DNA of 53,165 nt from CAIOTO01 sp040389165. Its GTDB lineage: Bacteria > Pseudomonadota > Alphaproteobacteria > Paracaedibacterales > CAIOTO01. Position numbers and translations under genes: made by a program. The notes under the pieces were generated by a model. The model had not been told where the DNA came from and did not search any database. It saw only the letters and a program-made list of their open reading frames with translations. Shown one piece after another: positions 17,320-27,119 of this stretch. Every line of letters starts with the position of its first letter. The stretch's first letter is position 1. Location of the stretch: contig JAZKAK010000011.1 in assembly GCA_040389165.1 (NCBI GenBank), forward strand, positions 1-53,165, given 5' to 3'.

Positions 17320-19217
17320 AATTATTCTACATACTGCCGCTAATAATCCTCATGGCGTTTGCGCCTCTAATACATGCAACACCTCGGCACGGTGTTTCCA
17401 TATTTGGTACGATTAAATATCCTGAGAATTTCACACATTTTGATTATGTAAATCCAAATGCGCTAAAAGGGGGAGACTTCAATATAGCTGACTTGGGCAC
17501 GTTTGATAGCTTAAATCCATTTATTATTGTTGGGACTCCTGCAGCCTTGGCAGGATTAACGTTTGCAACACTGCTTGAGCAAGCTTATGACGAAGTCACT
17601 GCCCTTTACGCGTATATAGCAATCTCTGTTGACGTTGCAGAAGACCGCTCATTTGTTATATTTAATCTCAATCCAAAAGCACAATTTGACAATGGCGACA
17701 TGATAACGGCTGAGGATGTTATTTTCTCTTTTGAAATACTCCGTGACAAAGGAAAACCCTTATATCGCAGCTATTACAAGAACGTGAGTCGCGTTGAAAA
17801 AATATCAGACCATGCCGTTAAATTTTATTTGTCTGATCCAAAAGATTTAGAACTCCCAGTCATACTTGGACAGTTACCAATATTGTCTAAAAAATTCTTT
17901 TCTGTCCATGATTTTTCAAAAACACTTGTAACACCTGCGCCATCCAGCGGGCCTTATCGCGTGACGAAAAGCCAATTTGGCAGACAAATCATCTTAGAAC
18001 GTAACAAAAACTGGTGGGGAGAAGAAATCCCCTCGCAAAAAGGAAAACATAATTTCGACCGCATGATTGTCGATTATTATCGTGATGGCACTTCTATGTT
18101 TGAAGCATTTAAAGCAGGTAGAGCCGATTTTCGCGTTGAGAATAGTGCAAAGAATTGGGTCACGGAATACAATTTCGACGCTTTTAACAAAGGCCTTGTG
18201 AAAAAAGAATTAATAACACACAAAAACCCTCAACCTACGCAAGGATTTGTATTCAATCTGCGTAAAGATACTTTTAAAGATTGGCGCGTACGTAAAGCAA
18301 TTTCTGATGTGTTCGATTTCACATGGCTAAATAAGAATGTATTTAGTGGGCAATATACGCGTAGCGAAAGTTTCTTTCCAAATTCTCCCTTTACGCAAAA
18401 AGGCATACCAACGAATGACGAAAAAATCTTGTTAGCACCGTTTAAAGACACGCTATATGCAGACATACTCACAACGCCCATTACGACACCAACACACATA
18501 AATGAAGCTGAAACCCGTGAGATTAAAAAACGATCACTTGCATTATTAGCCGAAACTGGATGGCATTTAGTTGATGGCAAACTTATCAATGCAAAAACGA
18601 AAAAACCATTCGAATTTGAATTCTTAGGAGCCGACCCAACGATGGAGAAAGTTGCACTTCATCTTAAACGCTGTCTAGCAGATATTGGCATTGATATGAA
18701 GGTACGCACGCTTGACACGGGCAGTTATGTGGAACGTATGCATGAATATGATTATGATATGATGGCAATGGCTATAGGACAATCAATTACGCCTGGAAAT
18801 GAGCAACGTAGTTATTGGGGATCCAAATCCGCTAAGCTTAAAGGTGGACAAAATTATACAGGGATTGAAGATCCCAATGTTGATACTTTATGTGAGGCAA
18901 TTGCCGAGGCTCCAGATTATGAAACACTCACAACAAGCACAAAGGCATTAGATCGCATCTTAATGAGATCGTACATTATGATTCCACATTACTATCGCGA
19001 TAAAATCCCTAGTGCCTATTGGAATCGTTTTGGAAAACCAGATATGCATCCTGCATATTACCCACTTCCCTATACATCATCCTGGTGGGTTGATCCGACA
19101 AAGGATAAAATTATTCAGGAAGCTTTAGGGACAACAGGCACAACAGATACAGCGCAAACAAAAAGTCGCGGGGCCTGCACAACTTTCCTCGCATGGGTTA
19201 ATGGTTTGTTTAAGTAG
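17316..19217 (+). CDS. YejA-like periplasmic peptide-binding protein (SBP family 5)
   Basis: The 633-residue extracellular solute-binding protein family 5 member has a signal peptide ending near HATPRHG. The mature protein has YVNPNALKGGDF, DNGDMITAEDV, SSGPYRVT, the KNWWGEEIP segment and FVFNLRKDTFKDWRVRKAI. These are characteristic of YejA-type proteins that feed oligopeptides or peptide-like microcins to YejBEF permeases. No permease or ATPase gene is adjacent; the partner is the Deg-like protease, overlapping by 4 bases. A plausible reading is protease plus peptide scavenger. A homologue lies at 36371-38380. Confidence 0.88.
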   Translation: MKLFYILPLIILMAFAPLIHATPRHGVSIFGTIKYPENFTHFDYVNPNALKGGDFNIADLGTFDSLNPFIIVGTPAALAGLTFATLLEQAYDEVTALYAYIAISVDVAEDRSFVIFNLNPKAQFDNGDMITAEDVIFSFEILRDKGKPLYRSYYKNVSRVEKISDHAVKFYLSDPKDLELPVILGQLPILSKKFFSVHDFSKTLVTPAPSSGPYRVTKSQFGRQIILERNKNWWGEEIPSQKGKHNFDRMIVDYYRDGTSMFEAFKAGRADFRVENSAKNWVTEYNFDAFNKGLVKKELITHKNPQPTQGFVFNLRKDTFKDWRVRKAISDVFDFTWLNKNVFSGQYTRSESFFPNSPFTQKGIPTNDEKILLAPFKDTLYADILTTPITTPTHINEAETREIKKRSLALLAETGWHLVDGKLINAKTKKPFEFEFLGADPTMEKVALHLKRCLADIGIDMKVRTLDTGSYVERMHEYDYDMMAMAIGQSITPGNEQRSYWGSKSAKLKGGQNYTGIEDPNVDTLCEAIAEAPDYETLTTSTKALDRILMRSYIMIPHYYRDKIPSAYWNRFGKPDMHPAYYPLPYTSSWWVDPTKDKIIQEALGTTGTTDTAQTKSRGACTTFLAWVNGLFK

Positions 19218-19229
19218 AGGCCCCTCCAT

Positions 19230-21098
19230 TTAAATCTTATAGTGCAACCCGAATTCAATAACCTTTCCGTGTGGGATACGATAGAACTCTGTTGCGTTTT
19301 GCGATGAATTGCACAAAAAGCGAAATAAACGTGCTTGCAGCGCTCGTAAAGGCGATTGTTTTCCCAATACAAGGATACTACGACTCATTAAATAACATAC
19401 TTCAGCATCATGCGAGACCAATCCTTGCTCGTGTGCCCAGCGCATAATCTTATGAATATCAGGTACTTCTTTAAATCCAAAATGAGCGGTAATTTGAAAG
19501 ACATTCTCAAAAAGCTCTTCTGAAACAAAACGTTTTGTTACACTAACACGTGGCACCGGCTTCGTTAAGATTGAAACTAAGAAGACTTTTTCATGTAGCA
19601 TTTTATTGTGCTGCAAATGAACAGACAATGATTTAGGAATAGTGCCTGGCATTCGACTTAAAAATATAGCCACACCTGGTATACGCACGTTGTTGTGATC
19701 GACATGTTTTTTCAAATACGTGTTTACATCTATTTTTGTATTATTTCTCTGTGAGATTAATCCCTTATTTCCATTCATCCATGTATAAATAATAAAGAAA
19801 ACAAGAGCTGTAACAAGAACTGTACACCAGGCACCATCAAATAATTTTGCCAAACTACAGACGAAGAACGTTAAATCGAGAAAGCATAATGGAATAAAAA
19901 CAACACATAACTTTAGACGACTCCACTTCAATTCATACAAAGCATGGACTGCTATCAAGAATGTTGTAATCAGCATAATACCTGAAACACTAAGCCCATA
20001 CGCTGACGCCAAATCATCGGATGTTTTAAAAATCAAAACGATTGCGATCGTAAGTATGCATAACATATAATTAATAACAGGAACATAAACCTGTCCAATT
20101 TGTTTATCTGATGTATGAATAACTTTCATACGTGGCAAATAATTAAGCATGATGGCTTGCCAACCGAGCGAGAAAACACCTGATATAACCGATTGCGAGG
20201 CAATAATCGTGGCCAATGTCGATAACACAACCAATGGATAAAGCATAATCCCCGGCACCATCAAGTAAAATGGATTCGAAATAGCCTCCGGTTGACTCAG
20301 TAAAAGCGCCCCTTGCCCAAGATAATTTAAAATTAATGCTGGAAATATAAAGTATGTCCAACACAACTGAATCGAATGCCTTCCAAAGTGCCCCATATCA
20401 GCATACAAAGCCTCAGCACCTGTTACGGCAAGAATAACGCCGCCAATCGCTAAAAACCCAATATGGCCATTCGTTACCAAAAAATGTAATGCATAATAGG
20501 GATTCAGTGCTTTTAAAATAACAATGTTATGAATGATAGACATCATTCCCATCAAACCAATAACAATAAACCACATAATCATCATTACACCGAAATAACG
20601 ACCAATATGCCCGCTGCCATTTTTTTGAATCATAAATAATAATGCTATTGTAAATACTGATATAGGCAATATATACGGTGCGAATGTTGGTGAAATAAAT
20701 TTAATACCTTCAATAGCACTTAAAACGGAAATGGCGGGTGTTATTATGCAATCTCCAAAGAAAAGCGACATTCCAACCAAGCCTAATAGCAGAACTACTT
20801 TATTGAGATGCTTGATCTTTAACGATGAACAGCGTGCAGAAAGCGCTAATATCCCCCCCTCATTGGCATGATCTACAGGCATAACCAATGTTACGTACTT
20901 GAGCGTAACGACGATAAAAAGCGACCAAAGAAATAATGATATTAAACCTAATACGTGCAACTCTGCGACGGGAAGTCCGCTAATTATAAAACAACTCTTA
21001 AGCGCATAAAGCGGGCTTGTCCCTATATCACCATATACAATACCAATCGCACCAATAAGTAATGATCGTTTATGCTTTTCCTCATGTACGCTTGCCAT
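19230..21098 (-). CDS. kup: Potassium uptake protein Kup
   Basis: This is a K+/H+ symporter of the KUP/HAK/KT family, 622 residues. It has the N-terminal signature GIVYGDIGTSPLYALKS (about residues 17-33), about twelve membrane helices over the first ~430 residues, and a soluble C-terminal domain with GVAIFLSR and HLQHNKMLHEKV. Length and order match E. coli Kup. It is convergent with the solute-binding protein gene (12-base gap), so the two share a very tight 3' junction with no visible terminator. Confidence 0.95.
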   Translation of the reverse strand: MASVHEEKHKRSLLIGAIGIVYGDIGTSPLYALKSCFIISGLPVAELHVLGLISLFLWSLFIVVTLKYVTLVMPVDHANEGGILALSARCSSLKIKHLNKVVLLLGLVGMSLFFGDCIITPAISVLSAIEGIKFISPTFAPYILPISVFTIALLFMIQKNGSGHIGRYFGVMMIMWFIVIGLMGMMSIIHNIVILKALNPYYALHFLVTNGHIGFLAIGGVILAVTGAEALYADMGHFGRHSIQLCWTYFIFPALILNYLGQGALLLSQPEAISNPFYLMVPGIMLYPLVVLSTLATIIASQSVISGVFSLGWQAIMLNYLPRMKVIHTSDKQIGQVYVPVINYMLCILTIAIVLIFKTSDDLASAYGLSVSGIMLITTFLIAVHALYELKWSRLKLCVVFIPLCFLDLTFFVCSLAKLFDGAWCTVLVTALVFFIIYTWMNGNKGLISQRNNTKIDVNTYLKKHVDHNNVRIPGVAIFLSRMPGTIPKSLSVHLQHNKMLHEKVFLVSILTKPVPRVSVTKRFVSEELFENVFQITAHFGFKEVPDIHKIMRWAHEQGLVSHDAEVCYLMSRSILVLGKQSPLRALQARLFRFLCNSSQNATEFYRIPHGKVIEFGLHYKI

Positions 21099-21206
21099 TA
21101 AGAATATCCTTTTTTATAATTTCCAGTTTACAACGGAATAAATTGAATGCGCATTGGATAATCATATATTACCGTTACAACACTAATAATCACTTAACAT
21201 CTGCTC

Positions 21207-22454
21207 TTATATATTCATCAACCTATTATTCATCTCTTTATCGACTTCAATCGCTTTTAAATTTCCAACATAAACACGCTGCGTATCAAGCATATCAAGA
21301 TAAACCTGCGTCCCATTAACGGTTGATCCTTCTGTTGTTTGGGGAACCAAGACGCCCGCACCGCCCTGCCCTGGGTTAAATAAATTATATACGCCAGAAC
21401 CGGCAGTCTGCTTAAAAACACCCGGGACAGCTTCTTTCAACGCATTTGCATTATTAAATAGGGCTACAGGAATTTGACAATAATTTGCTTGCCTGCCGTT
21501 TGTATAATGAGCAATACCAAATCCTTCTTTAGTGAATTCCATGCTAGAAAAGTTCCCCGCTGCATAACCATCTGGAATAAGCGAATTTACAGAAAACTCA
21601 GCACCCGAAACAATAACGCCATCATTTTTTCCAATAGTACCAAGTCCCAGTGCTATGACCGATGGCACAGGTCCGTCATGCCAAGTAACATCAAGCGTAG
21701 GCGGATTAGCAGAGCTAGGGTTACCATAGCCAGATGGAAATCCTTCTCCATCGAATTCAACAACCATACCACTTGCGTAAGTCTCATTAATGGTTCCTGG
21801 CACAGCACTCGAATCTGCTATCGTCAATGTCCATACTTGCGTTCCGTTAGCACTTGCCGGAGCAGCATCTGTTTTTGTCCATGTGGCTGTCAGATTACGT
21901 ACATTTCCATAAGAATCAGTTATGGGTAATGTCATCGGATACGTATCAGCGGCTACTGCCTTTCCATTAAGCAACATCTTAATATCTATAGTGCTTGTTG
22001 CCTGCGCTGCCTGCGCGATGGTACCAGTATTAAGGGTTGTCAAGTTAGTCGTCGTCGTTACATCGGGATTAATTGGCGTACCGTCCGCATCTGTCAAAAA
22101 AACTTGCAAGAATTGCCCCAGATTGTTAACAAAATTCTTGTTTCCATCCGCATGGAACGTACAGTCACGGCAAAAACCAATAGTACCTGCTGCCGATGTC
22201 TCATCTCGAACGACAGCAAAACCTTGCCCTGCAATTGTGAAATTTGTTGGGTCTATTGCTGGCAACGCCTGACCTATTTGGGTAAGATAACGAATATCTG
22301 TTGATTCTATTCCTTCTTGACCATTAACATTGAATGTTGAAATAAAATTTCCCGTTGTTTTTCCTGCAACCGCTCCTGCAGCAGCAAGATTTAATGCATG
22401 CGTCGCAAAACGATCACTACAAACACTTGCAGCTTGAACGCTAATCTGTACCAT
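21207..22454 (-). CDS. flgE: Flagellar hook protein FlgE (diverged)
   Basis: FlgE polymerises into the flagellar hook outside the cell. The 415-residue product keeps the FlgE/F/G core: FTIAGQGFAVVRD near residue 77, the FlgE D1/D2 segments with FDGEGFPSGYG and a TKEGFGIAHYTNGRQ segment, and a C-terminal helix QRVYVGNLKAIEVDKEMNNRLMNI. The N-terminal rod motif (usually NNIANVNTTGYK) is not recognisable, only SDRFATHALNLAAAGAV. It is third in a fliK-like, flgD, flgE operon. Whether it still builds a hook is uncertain. Confidence 0.85.
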   Translation of the reverse strand: MVQISVQAASVCSDRFATHALNLAAAGAVAGKTTGNFISTFNVNGQEGIESTDIRYLTQIGQALPAIDPTNFTIAGQGFAVVRDETSAAGTIGFCRDCTFHADGNKNFVNNLGQFLQVFLTDADGTPINPDVTTTTNLTTLNTGTIAQAAQATSTIDIKMLLNGKAVAADTYPMTLPITDSYGNVRNLTATWTKTDAAPASANGTQVWTLTIADSSAVPGTINETYASGMVVEFDGEGFPSGYGNPSSANPPTLDVTWHDGPVPSVIALGLGTIGKNDGVIVSGAEFSVNSLIPDGYAAGNFSSMEFTKEGFGIAHYTNGRQANYCQIPVALFNNANALKEAVPGVFKQTAGSGVYNLFNPGQGGAGVLVPQTTEGSTVNGTQVYLDMLDTQRVYVGNLKAIEVDKEMNNRLMNI

Positions 22455-22484
22455 GAAATTATCCTTTTTTTTATAGATTCATTT

Positions 22485-23357
22485 TTATATGTGAGAGCCA
22501 TCAAATACGCCATCAAACGCCTTGAGCTGAGAGGCTTGTGCTGCCATCGCTGGAGCCGTTTGCATGGCCACCTCTTGATAGCGCTGCGTCGCTTTATCAT
22601 TAATTGTGCGTCGTAAAATATCATTAATTGCAATACTTCCTGACAATAAAACAGGCATATTATTTTCATTATAGACTATATCTGTGATATTACTTTTTAA
22701 GCGAATAGGTATATCAATCGGATTTCCTTGGTCATCTTCTGCTGTTACAAATGCCGTATAAATTCCTTTAGGCAAGTTCTCACCACTATTTGTTTTTCCA
22801 TCCCAGACAAATGAACTGCGCCCAATTTTATTATCAAGCTCAACCGTTTTGATACGTTGTTTTTGTGCATCAAAAATATTAAGAATTGCTGCTCCGGTTT
22901 TAGCGGGCAAATTAAACACAATTTCTTGATCTTGGTCTCTGTAATCAAATTCATTTCCGGAATGCTCTACCATTTCACCTTTAAACGAATTCGCTGATAA
23001 ACATGCAAAATCTCTTTGTAGCTCCATATTTTGCCTTTGGATATCTACCATTTCATTATTTTGCGCAACGGTGACCATACTCATCATCATTTGTGCCATT
23101 TGAGTAGGATCAAATGAATTATCAGGTGTTTGGCATTCTAATTGTTTCAAGAGAATATCCTGCGTAAATTTCATTTGACTTTCCCCAGTCTTGCCAACAA
23201 TGCCGCTCATGCCTACAGCAGCAGATTTCTTGGTGCAGTCCTTAAAACTAAATCCTTTAGAATCTGCAGACTCGTTGAGCTTATTCTCCTCGTCAGTTTT
23301 TTTATCCATTTTTATCGGGCTAGCATTATAGGATACTTTTGTAAGTGGCATAGACAT
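22485..23357 (-). CDS. flgD: Flagellar hook assembly protein FlgD
   Basis: FlgD is the scaffold needed for hook polymerisation and is not part of the final hook. The 290-residue protein has the N-terminal FlgD signature (FTQDILLKQLECQTPDNSFD and MAQMMMSMVTVAQNNEMV). It also has a C-terminal FlgD Ig/Tudor-like region with VWDGKTNSGENLPKGIYTAFV. The start is 3 bases after the fliK-like stop and flgE begins 30 bases downstream, so the three form one operon. Confidence 0.92.
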   Translation of the reverse strand: MSMPLTKVSYNASPIKMDKKTDEENKLNESADSKGFSFKDCTKKSAAVGMSGIVGKTGESQMKFTQDILLKQLECQTPDNSFDPTQMAQMMMSMVTVAQNNEMVDIQRQNMELQRDFACLSANSFKGEMVEHSGNEFDYRDQDQEIVFNLPAKTGAAILNIFDAQKQRIKTVELDNKIGRSSFVWDGKTNSGENLPKGIYTAFVTAEDDQGNPIDIPIRLKSNITDIVYNENNMPVLLSGSIAINDILRRTINDKATQRYQEVAMQTAPAMAAQASQLKAFDGVFDGSHI

Positions 23358-23360
23358 AAT

Positions 23361-24644
23361 TTAAATCTCCTTTTGATAAATAAGTATGGGATCACTATCA
23401 AGCGAAAGACCGGCTTCAGTTAATATTGATTCAATGTTGGAAATATTTTGACGTAATAGATTTTGCATTACTTTCTTCTCACCAAAGAATTTAGTGCTTA
23501 CCTTGTTGTCTTTTATTTTAAGTTGAACATCAACATCACCAAGCGTTTGATGCGTCAACTGAACATTGATGCTTGTATTTCCAGAATTCCTAAGATTGGC
23601 TTCATTAATACGCGCACGAAACGTTTGCATTATCTGCTGAACAGCTAGTGCTTTTTGTATAGAAACCTCTGTCGCAGTTGTTGATATTTGTCCAGCATGA
23701 TGCTCTGATTCTCCCGAGAAAGATTCGTCAAAACCGCCTTTTGTTTCGGCTCCCACATTCTTATTTAAGAGTTGTTTTTGATTCGTTGATGTGTCAACAA
23801 ATAAAGTTATTTCCTGATCTTCACCTTCAAAACCGACGTCTTCTGGAATAGAATCATTAAACAAAAAGCTCGATAATAAAATTGGCGCGATAGATACATT
23901 TGCAGGATTCGACGCAACGATGCTGACCCGATGCATTTCGAGTGGAGCTGCCGCTTGAATGCTTTTTAAAATAGTATCAATACGAGCATCTGGTTTCTTC
24001 ACGTCTGTATTAGGTCTATCCCACTCTGTTACAACTAATTCACGCTCGTTTAATCCGTCAGATTCCGTCCCATCGGGATTTACCAAATCCATTCGTACGC
24101 CAAAAACTTCACTTTCAAAAAGCTGAATACCTTTAGTAACCAAGGGTATTTCAGGCTGCATATCCTTCATTAAAGCAAAATCTTCTGAGGGAAAAGAATT
24201 ACTATCATGCGCGTACACATCAAATTCCAAATCATCTACACACAAAACAGGTGATTCCGAAGAGATATCGAGCGTTCTTAAGATAGGTAATTCTGAAGAA
24301 GTCTCGAGCTTTAAAAAAGACTGGCCTCTAAGCAACGGCTTATCAGCCTGGCTCTCAATAGCTTTTGCGTCTTCTTTGTTTGCAGAGTCTATTTGTTTCT
24401 TATTTTCAAAATGAATTCTTTTTGTTGTTCTTTCAGAATCCACATCCGCACAATATATCTGTTTTTTTTTCGACGTTTCTGCACTTCCTTTTTCATCCGT
24501 TAATACGGATAAGAAACTGCATTCTTTGAAATGTGTCGCTGATTTATCAACTGAATCCTGCAATTTTCTTGATTGCAAAATCACATCAGACCACTTATTT
24601 TTCGGTAATTCAGTGACAAAGTCAGGTGCGCTTATATAGCTCAT
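23361..24644 (-). CDS. Flagellar hook-length control protein FliK-like
   Basis: This is a 427-residue protein. Most of it (about 1-330) is polar and low in conservation, as in FliK rulers. The C-terminal ~85 residues resemble the Flg_hook domain: SINVQLTHQTLGDVDVQLKI, then a lysine-rich KVSTKFFGEKKVMQNLL and a final helix with LTEAGLSLDSD. FliK measures hook length and switches export specificity. Its position directly before flgD and flgE supports the call. The N-terminal part alone would not be recognisable. Confidence 0.7.
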   Translation of the reverse strand: MSYISAPDFVTELPKNKWSDVILQSRKLQDSVDKSATHFKECSFLSVLTDEKGSAETSKKKQIYCADVDSERTTKRIHFENKKQIDSANKEDAKAIESQADKPLLRGQSFLKLETSSELPILRTLDISSESPVLCVDDLEFDVYAHDSNSFPSEDFALMKDMQPEIPLVTKGIQLFESEVFGVRMDLVNPDGTESDGLNERELVVTEWDRPNTDVKKPDARIDTILKSIQAAAPLEMHRVSIVASNPANVSIAPILLSSFLFNDSIPEDVGFEGEDQEITLFVDTSTNQKQLLNKNVGAETKGGFDESFSGESEHHAGQISTTATEVSIQKALAVQQIMQTFRARINEANLRNSGNTSINVQLTHQTLGDVDVQLKIKDNKVSTKFFGEKKVMQNLLRQNISNIESILTEAGLSLDSDPILIYQKEI

Positions 24645-24710
24645 ATGCTCATTTCCTACATGGAAGATCTACTTATTGGAAGGTAATGCAATTTACATGC
24701 CAGAAAGGAC

Positions 24711-24738
24711 TTGCATAAAAAATATATGCATTTAAAAT
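24711..24738 (+). promoter_or_regulatory. Candidate promoter of the DsbA-like gene
   Basis: TTGCAT and TAAAAT are separated by 16 bases, and the -10 lies 35 bases before the ATG. It is in the 129-base divergent region shared with the flagellar operon. Confidence 0.45.
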
Positions 24739-24773
24739 AAGTTTAGTTTAATTGAAACTTTTTAAGGTGTGTA

Positions 24774-25736
24774 ATGCAAAACAAACAAAATGATTCAACG
24801 ATGAAGATCATTATTGGAGCTGTTATTATCGCAGCAATAGCAATCGGAATTTACTTCAGTACAAACAATAAATCAGCCGGTATAAAGAGTGGTGATTCGT
24901 CACAACAACATGCAGAAACAAAATCGACATTCACTGCTGAGCAAGCAAAAGAAATCGAAGACATTGTCGTTAAAGTTGCTCGCGAACAAACTGATGTATT
25001 TATGAAAGCCATAAATGAAGGCATGCAATTACAGCAAGAGAAAACATCGCGTGAACTTGAAAAGCATGCATCAGCCGAGATGGATGCAATTAAAAAGAAT
25101 GCCATCGTATGGGGAGATCCAAAAGCAGCTATGCAAGTCTATGCAATGATTGATCCGATGTGTCCTCATTGTCATGATTTCATGCGAACAGCGATTGCTG
25201 CCGTATCCAAGTCAAAAGATGTAGCATTTACACTTGTTATTGCACCAATTTTGGGACAAAACTCTGTAGCTGTTTCAAAAGTTATGCTTGCAGCTAATGC
25301 ACAAGGTGCAGATAAGTCAAAAGTATTAATGAGCAAATTTGTAGACAAGGTCAATGATTTAACACGTGATAAATTGCTAGCGCTTATCAAAGAATCAGGC
25401 CTTGATGAAGCTAAATTTAAAGTTGACGAAGAATCCACCCCTATACAAAAACAACTCGAGGAGAACGTTGCTCTCTTTGAAAAGCTTAAAATTCCGGGTG
25501 TACCAACTGTATTGCTTCAGAATAAAGACGGAACACTCTTCGTTGCACCTCCTATGAAGCCAGAAGTGTACATACAGCTAGCCGCACGTACAAAGGCAGG
25601 TGAAGATATTTCTAAGCCACCTGTAAATGAAGAACCTAAAAAAGAAGAAGCAAAACCAGAAGAAGCTAAAAAGAAAGAAGTTAAACCAGAAGAAGCCAAG
25701 AAAACAGACAAAAAAGCTGATTCAAAGAAGGCCTAA
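24774..25736 (+). CDS. DsbA-family thioredoxin-like protein, Com1-like, with a Lys/Glu-rich tail
   Basis: The 320-residue exported protein has an N-terminal signal anchor (about 11-29), a helical region (54-108) and a thioredoxin-fold DSBA domain with active site CPHC at residues 130-133 and cis-proline in GVPTVLL. It should form or isomerise disulfides in the periplasm; Com1-type homologues are surface antigens in Coxiella and Rickettsiales. The last ~45 residues are a low-complexity repeat of KPEEAKK-type units, which is unusual for DsbA. The gene is monocistronic and closed by a strong terminator. Confidence 0.85.
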   Translation: MQNKQNDSTMKIIIGAVIIAAIAIGIYFSTNNKSAGIKSGDSSQQHAETKSTFTAEQAKEIEDIVVKVAREQTDVFMKAINEGMQLQQEKTSRELEKHASAEMDAIKKNAIVWGDPKAAMQVYAMIDPMCPHCHDFMRTAIAAVSKSKDVAFTLVIAPILGQNSVAVSKVMLAANAQGADKSKVLMSKFVDKVNDLTRDKLLALIKESGLDEAKFKVDEESTPIQKQLEENVALFEKLKIPGVPTVLLQNKDGTLFVAPPMKPEVYIQLAARTKAGEDISKPPVNEEPKKEEAKPEEAKKKEVKPEEAKKTDKKADSKKA

Positions 25737-25766
25737 CACCGAGAAGTGAACTGTTTATTTAATGAT

Positions 25767-25795
25767 AAAAGGAGGGCTAGATGCCCTCCTTTTTA
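25767..25795 (+). terminator. Intrinsic terminator after the DsbA-like gene
   Basis: A perfect 11-bp stem AAAAGGAGGGC/GCCCTCCTTTT with a 5-base loop (TAGAT) ends in a T-run. It starts 31 bases after the stop codon. Confidence 0.93.
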
Positions 25796-25903
25796 TTTCC
25801 TTTCAGACATAAAAATAGATTGTATATTTTGATTGAAAATCACATCAACGCCCCCCATATTAGATATAGTAGAACCGCGCAACCTTAAAGATCTGGTGTT
25901 TTA

Positions 25904-27091
25904 ATGACTTATTCAGCTTCTGCACATATAATTTCGTCTCATTCTAACGTGCACAAAGCCAATCAGATACATGAAGAAGCAATAAAAACAACGTATTCGT
26001 CTATTCATAATACGTACAATTTACGTGAGATCAACTTAAGCTCTATCATAAAAAATTTCAATACACTGCAGTCAATATGTGGCTCATCACACGTTTACCC
26101 TGTTCTAAAAGCAAATGCATATGGCTTAGGCGCAATTCCAATAGGGACTGCTCTCCAAAAAGCAGGTTGCACCGCATTCTTTCTTGCGTACATAGACGAA
26201 GCACTTGCTCTGCGTGAACATCTACCAAACGTTACCTTATATGTTCTAAATGGTCCTTATGATGGTGATTGGGTAAGCACGTGCTTAACACATAATATTA
26301 TACCTGTTCTAAATACATACGAAGCTATTGATGCCTGGCATACATATGCGCAAGCGCTAGGGACACCACTTAAAACAGCACTTCATGTTGACACAGGCAT
26401 GCATCGACTCGGGCTTTCTTCTACAGATCTAAAACGCTTACGTGCAAAGCGCCTTCCATATATTGACTGGTCACTCGTTATGAGCCATTTAGCCTGCGCT
26501 GATGATCCGCACAGCAGCCTAAACGAAGAGCAACGTTCAACCTTTGATGCATTACGTCACCACTTCCCAGGTGCACAATTCTCGCTTGCAAATTCATCTG
26601 GTGTTTTCTTAGGTAAGAACTATCACTATGATATCGTACGTCCAGGGGGAGCATTATATGGACACAAGCCAACAGGCCTTGAATCGCCTATCGTGCCCTG
26701 CGTGACGATAAAAGCAAAAATACTTCAAATACAAACGTTGAATCCTGGCGAATCTATTGGATACAGTCGTACATTCATTGCAGAAAAACCAATGCTAATT
26801 GCTACACTCGCGCTTGGATATGCCGATGCGATGTTGCGTGGCTTAAGCGGCACTGACGCATACGCGATCATCAACAATCAAAAAGCACCTTTTGTTGGAC
26901 GCATATCAATGGATCTTATTACTGTGGATGCAACACATATCACACATATTGCTGTTAACGACTGGGCAATACTAATGGGTGGCTGCGATAATGCAATGAC
27001 ACTCGATGATATTGCAACAAAAATGCAAACAGATAGTCGTGACGTGCTCGTAAGTCTTGGGGATCGGTTTAATACGGTTTATACTAAATAA
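25904..27091 (+). CDS. alr: Alanine racemase
   Basis: Alr makes D-alanine for peptidoglycan from L-alanine with pyridoxal phosphate. The PLP lysine is Lys69 in VLKANAYGLG. HVDTGMHRLG, the C-terminal catalytic tyrosine region IGYSRTF, and SMDLITVD follow. The protein is 395 residues, about 35 longer at the N-terminus than typical Alr. No other ATG is available before the PLP motif, but an internal GTG at residue 17 could be the real start. Its presence argues that a murein wall is kept. PLP supply by pdxH is encoded near the right end of the window. Confidence 0.95.
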   Translation: MTYSASAHIISSHSNVHKANQIHEEAIKTTYSSIHNTYNLREINLSSIIKNFNTLQSICGSSHVYPVLKANAYGLGAIPIGTALQKAGCTAFFLAYIDEALALREHLPNVTLYVLNGPYDGDWVSTCLTHNIIPVLNTYEAIDAWHTYAQALGTPLKTALHVDTGMHRLGLSSTDLKRLRAKRLPYIDWSLVMSHLACADDPHSSLNEEQRSTFDALRHHFPGAQFSLANSSGVFLGKNYHYDIVRPGGALYGHKPTGLESPIVPCVTIKAKILQIQTLNPGESIGYSRTFIAEKPMLIATLALGYADAMLRGLSGTDAYAIINNQKAPFVGRISMDLITVDATHITHIAVNDWAILMGGCDNAMTLDDIATKMQTDSRDVLVSLGDRFNTVYTK

Positions 27092-27119
27092 AAGTTATGC
27101 AAATCAAGAAAGCTTCCTT

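Noticed and set aside
21474..21929. 151-codon plus-strand frame opposite flgE
   Set aside because: There is no domain or ribosome-binding site; the minus strand encodes a recognisable hook protein in an operon.
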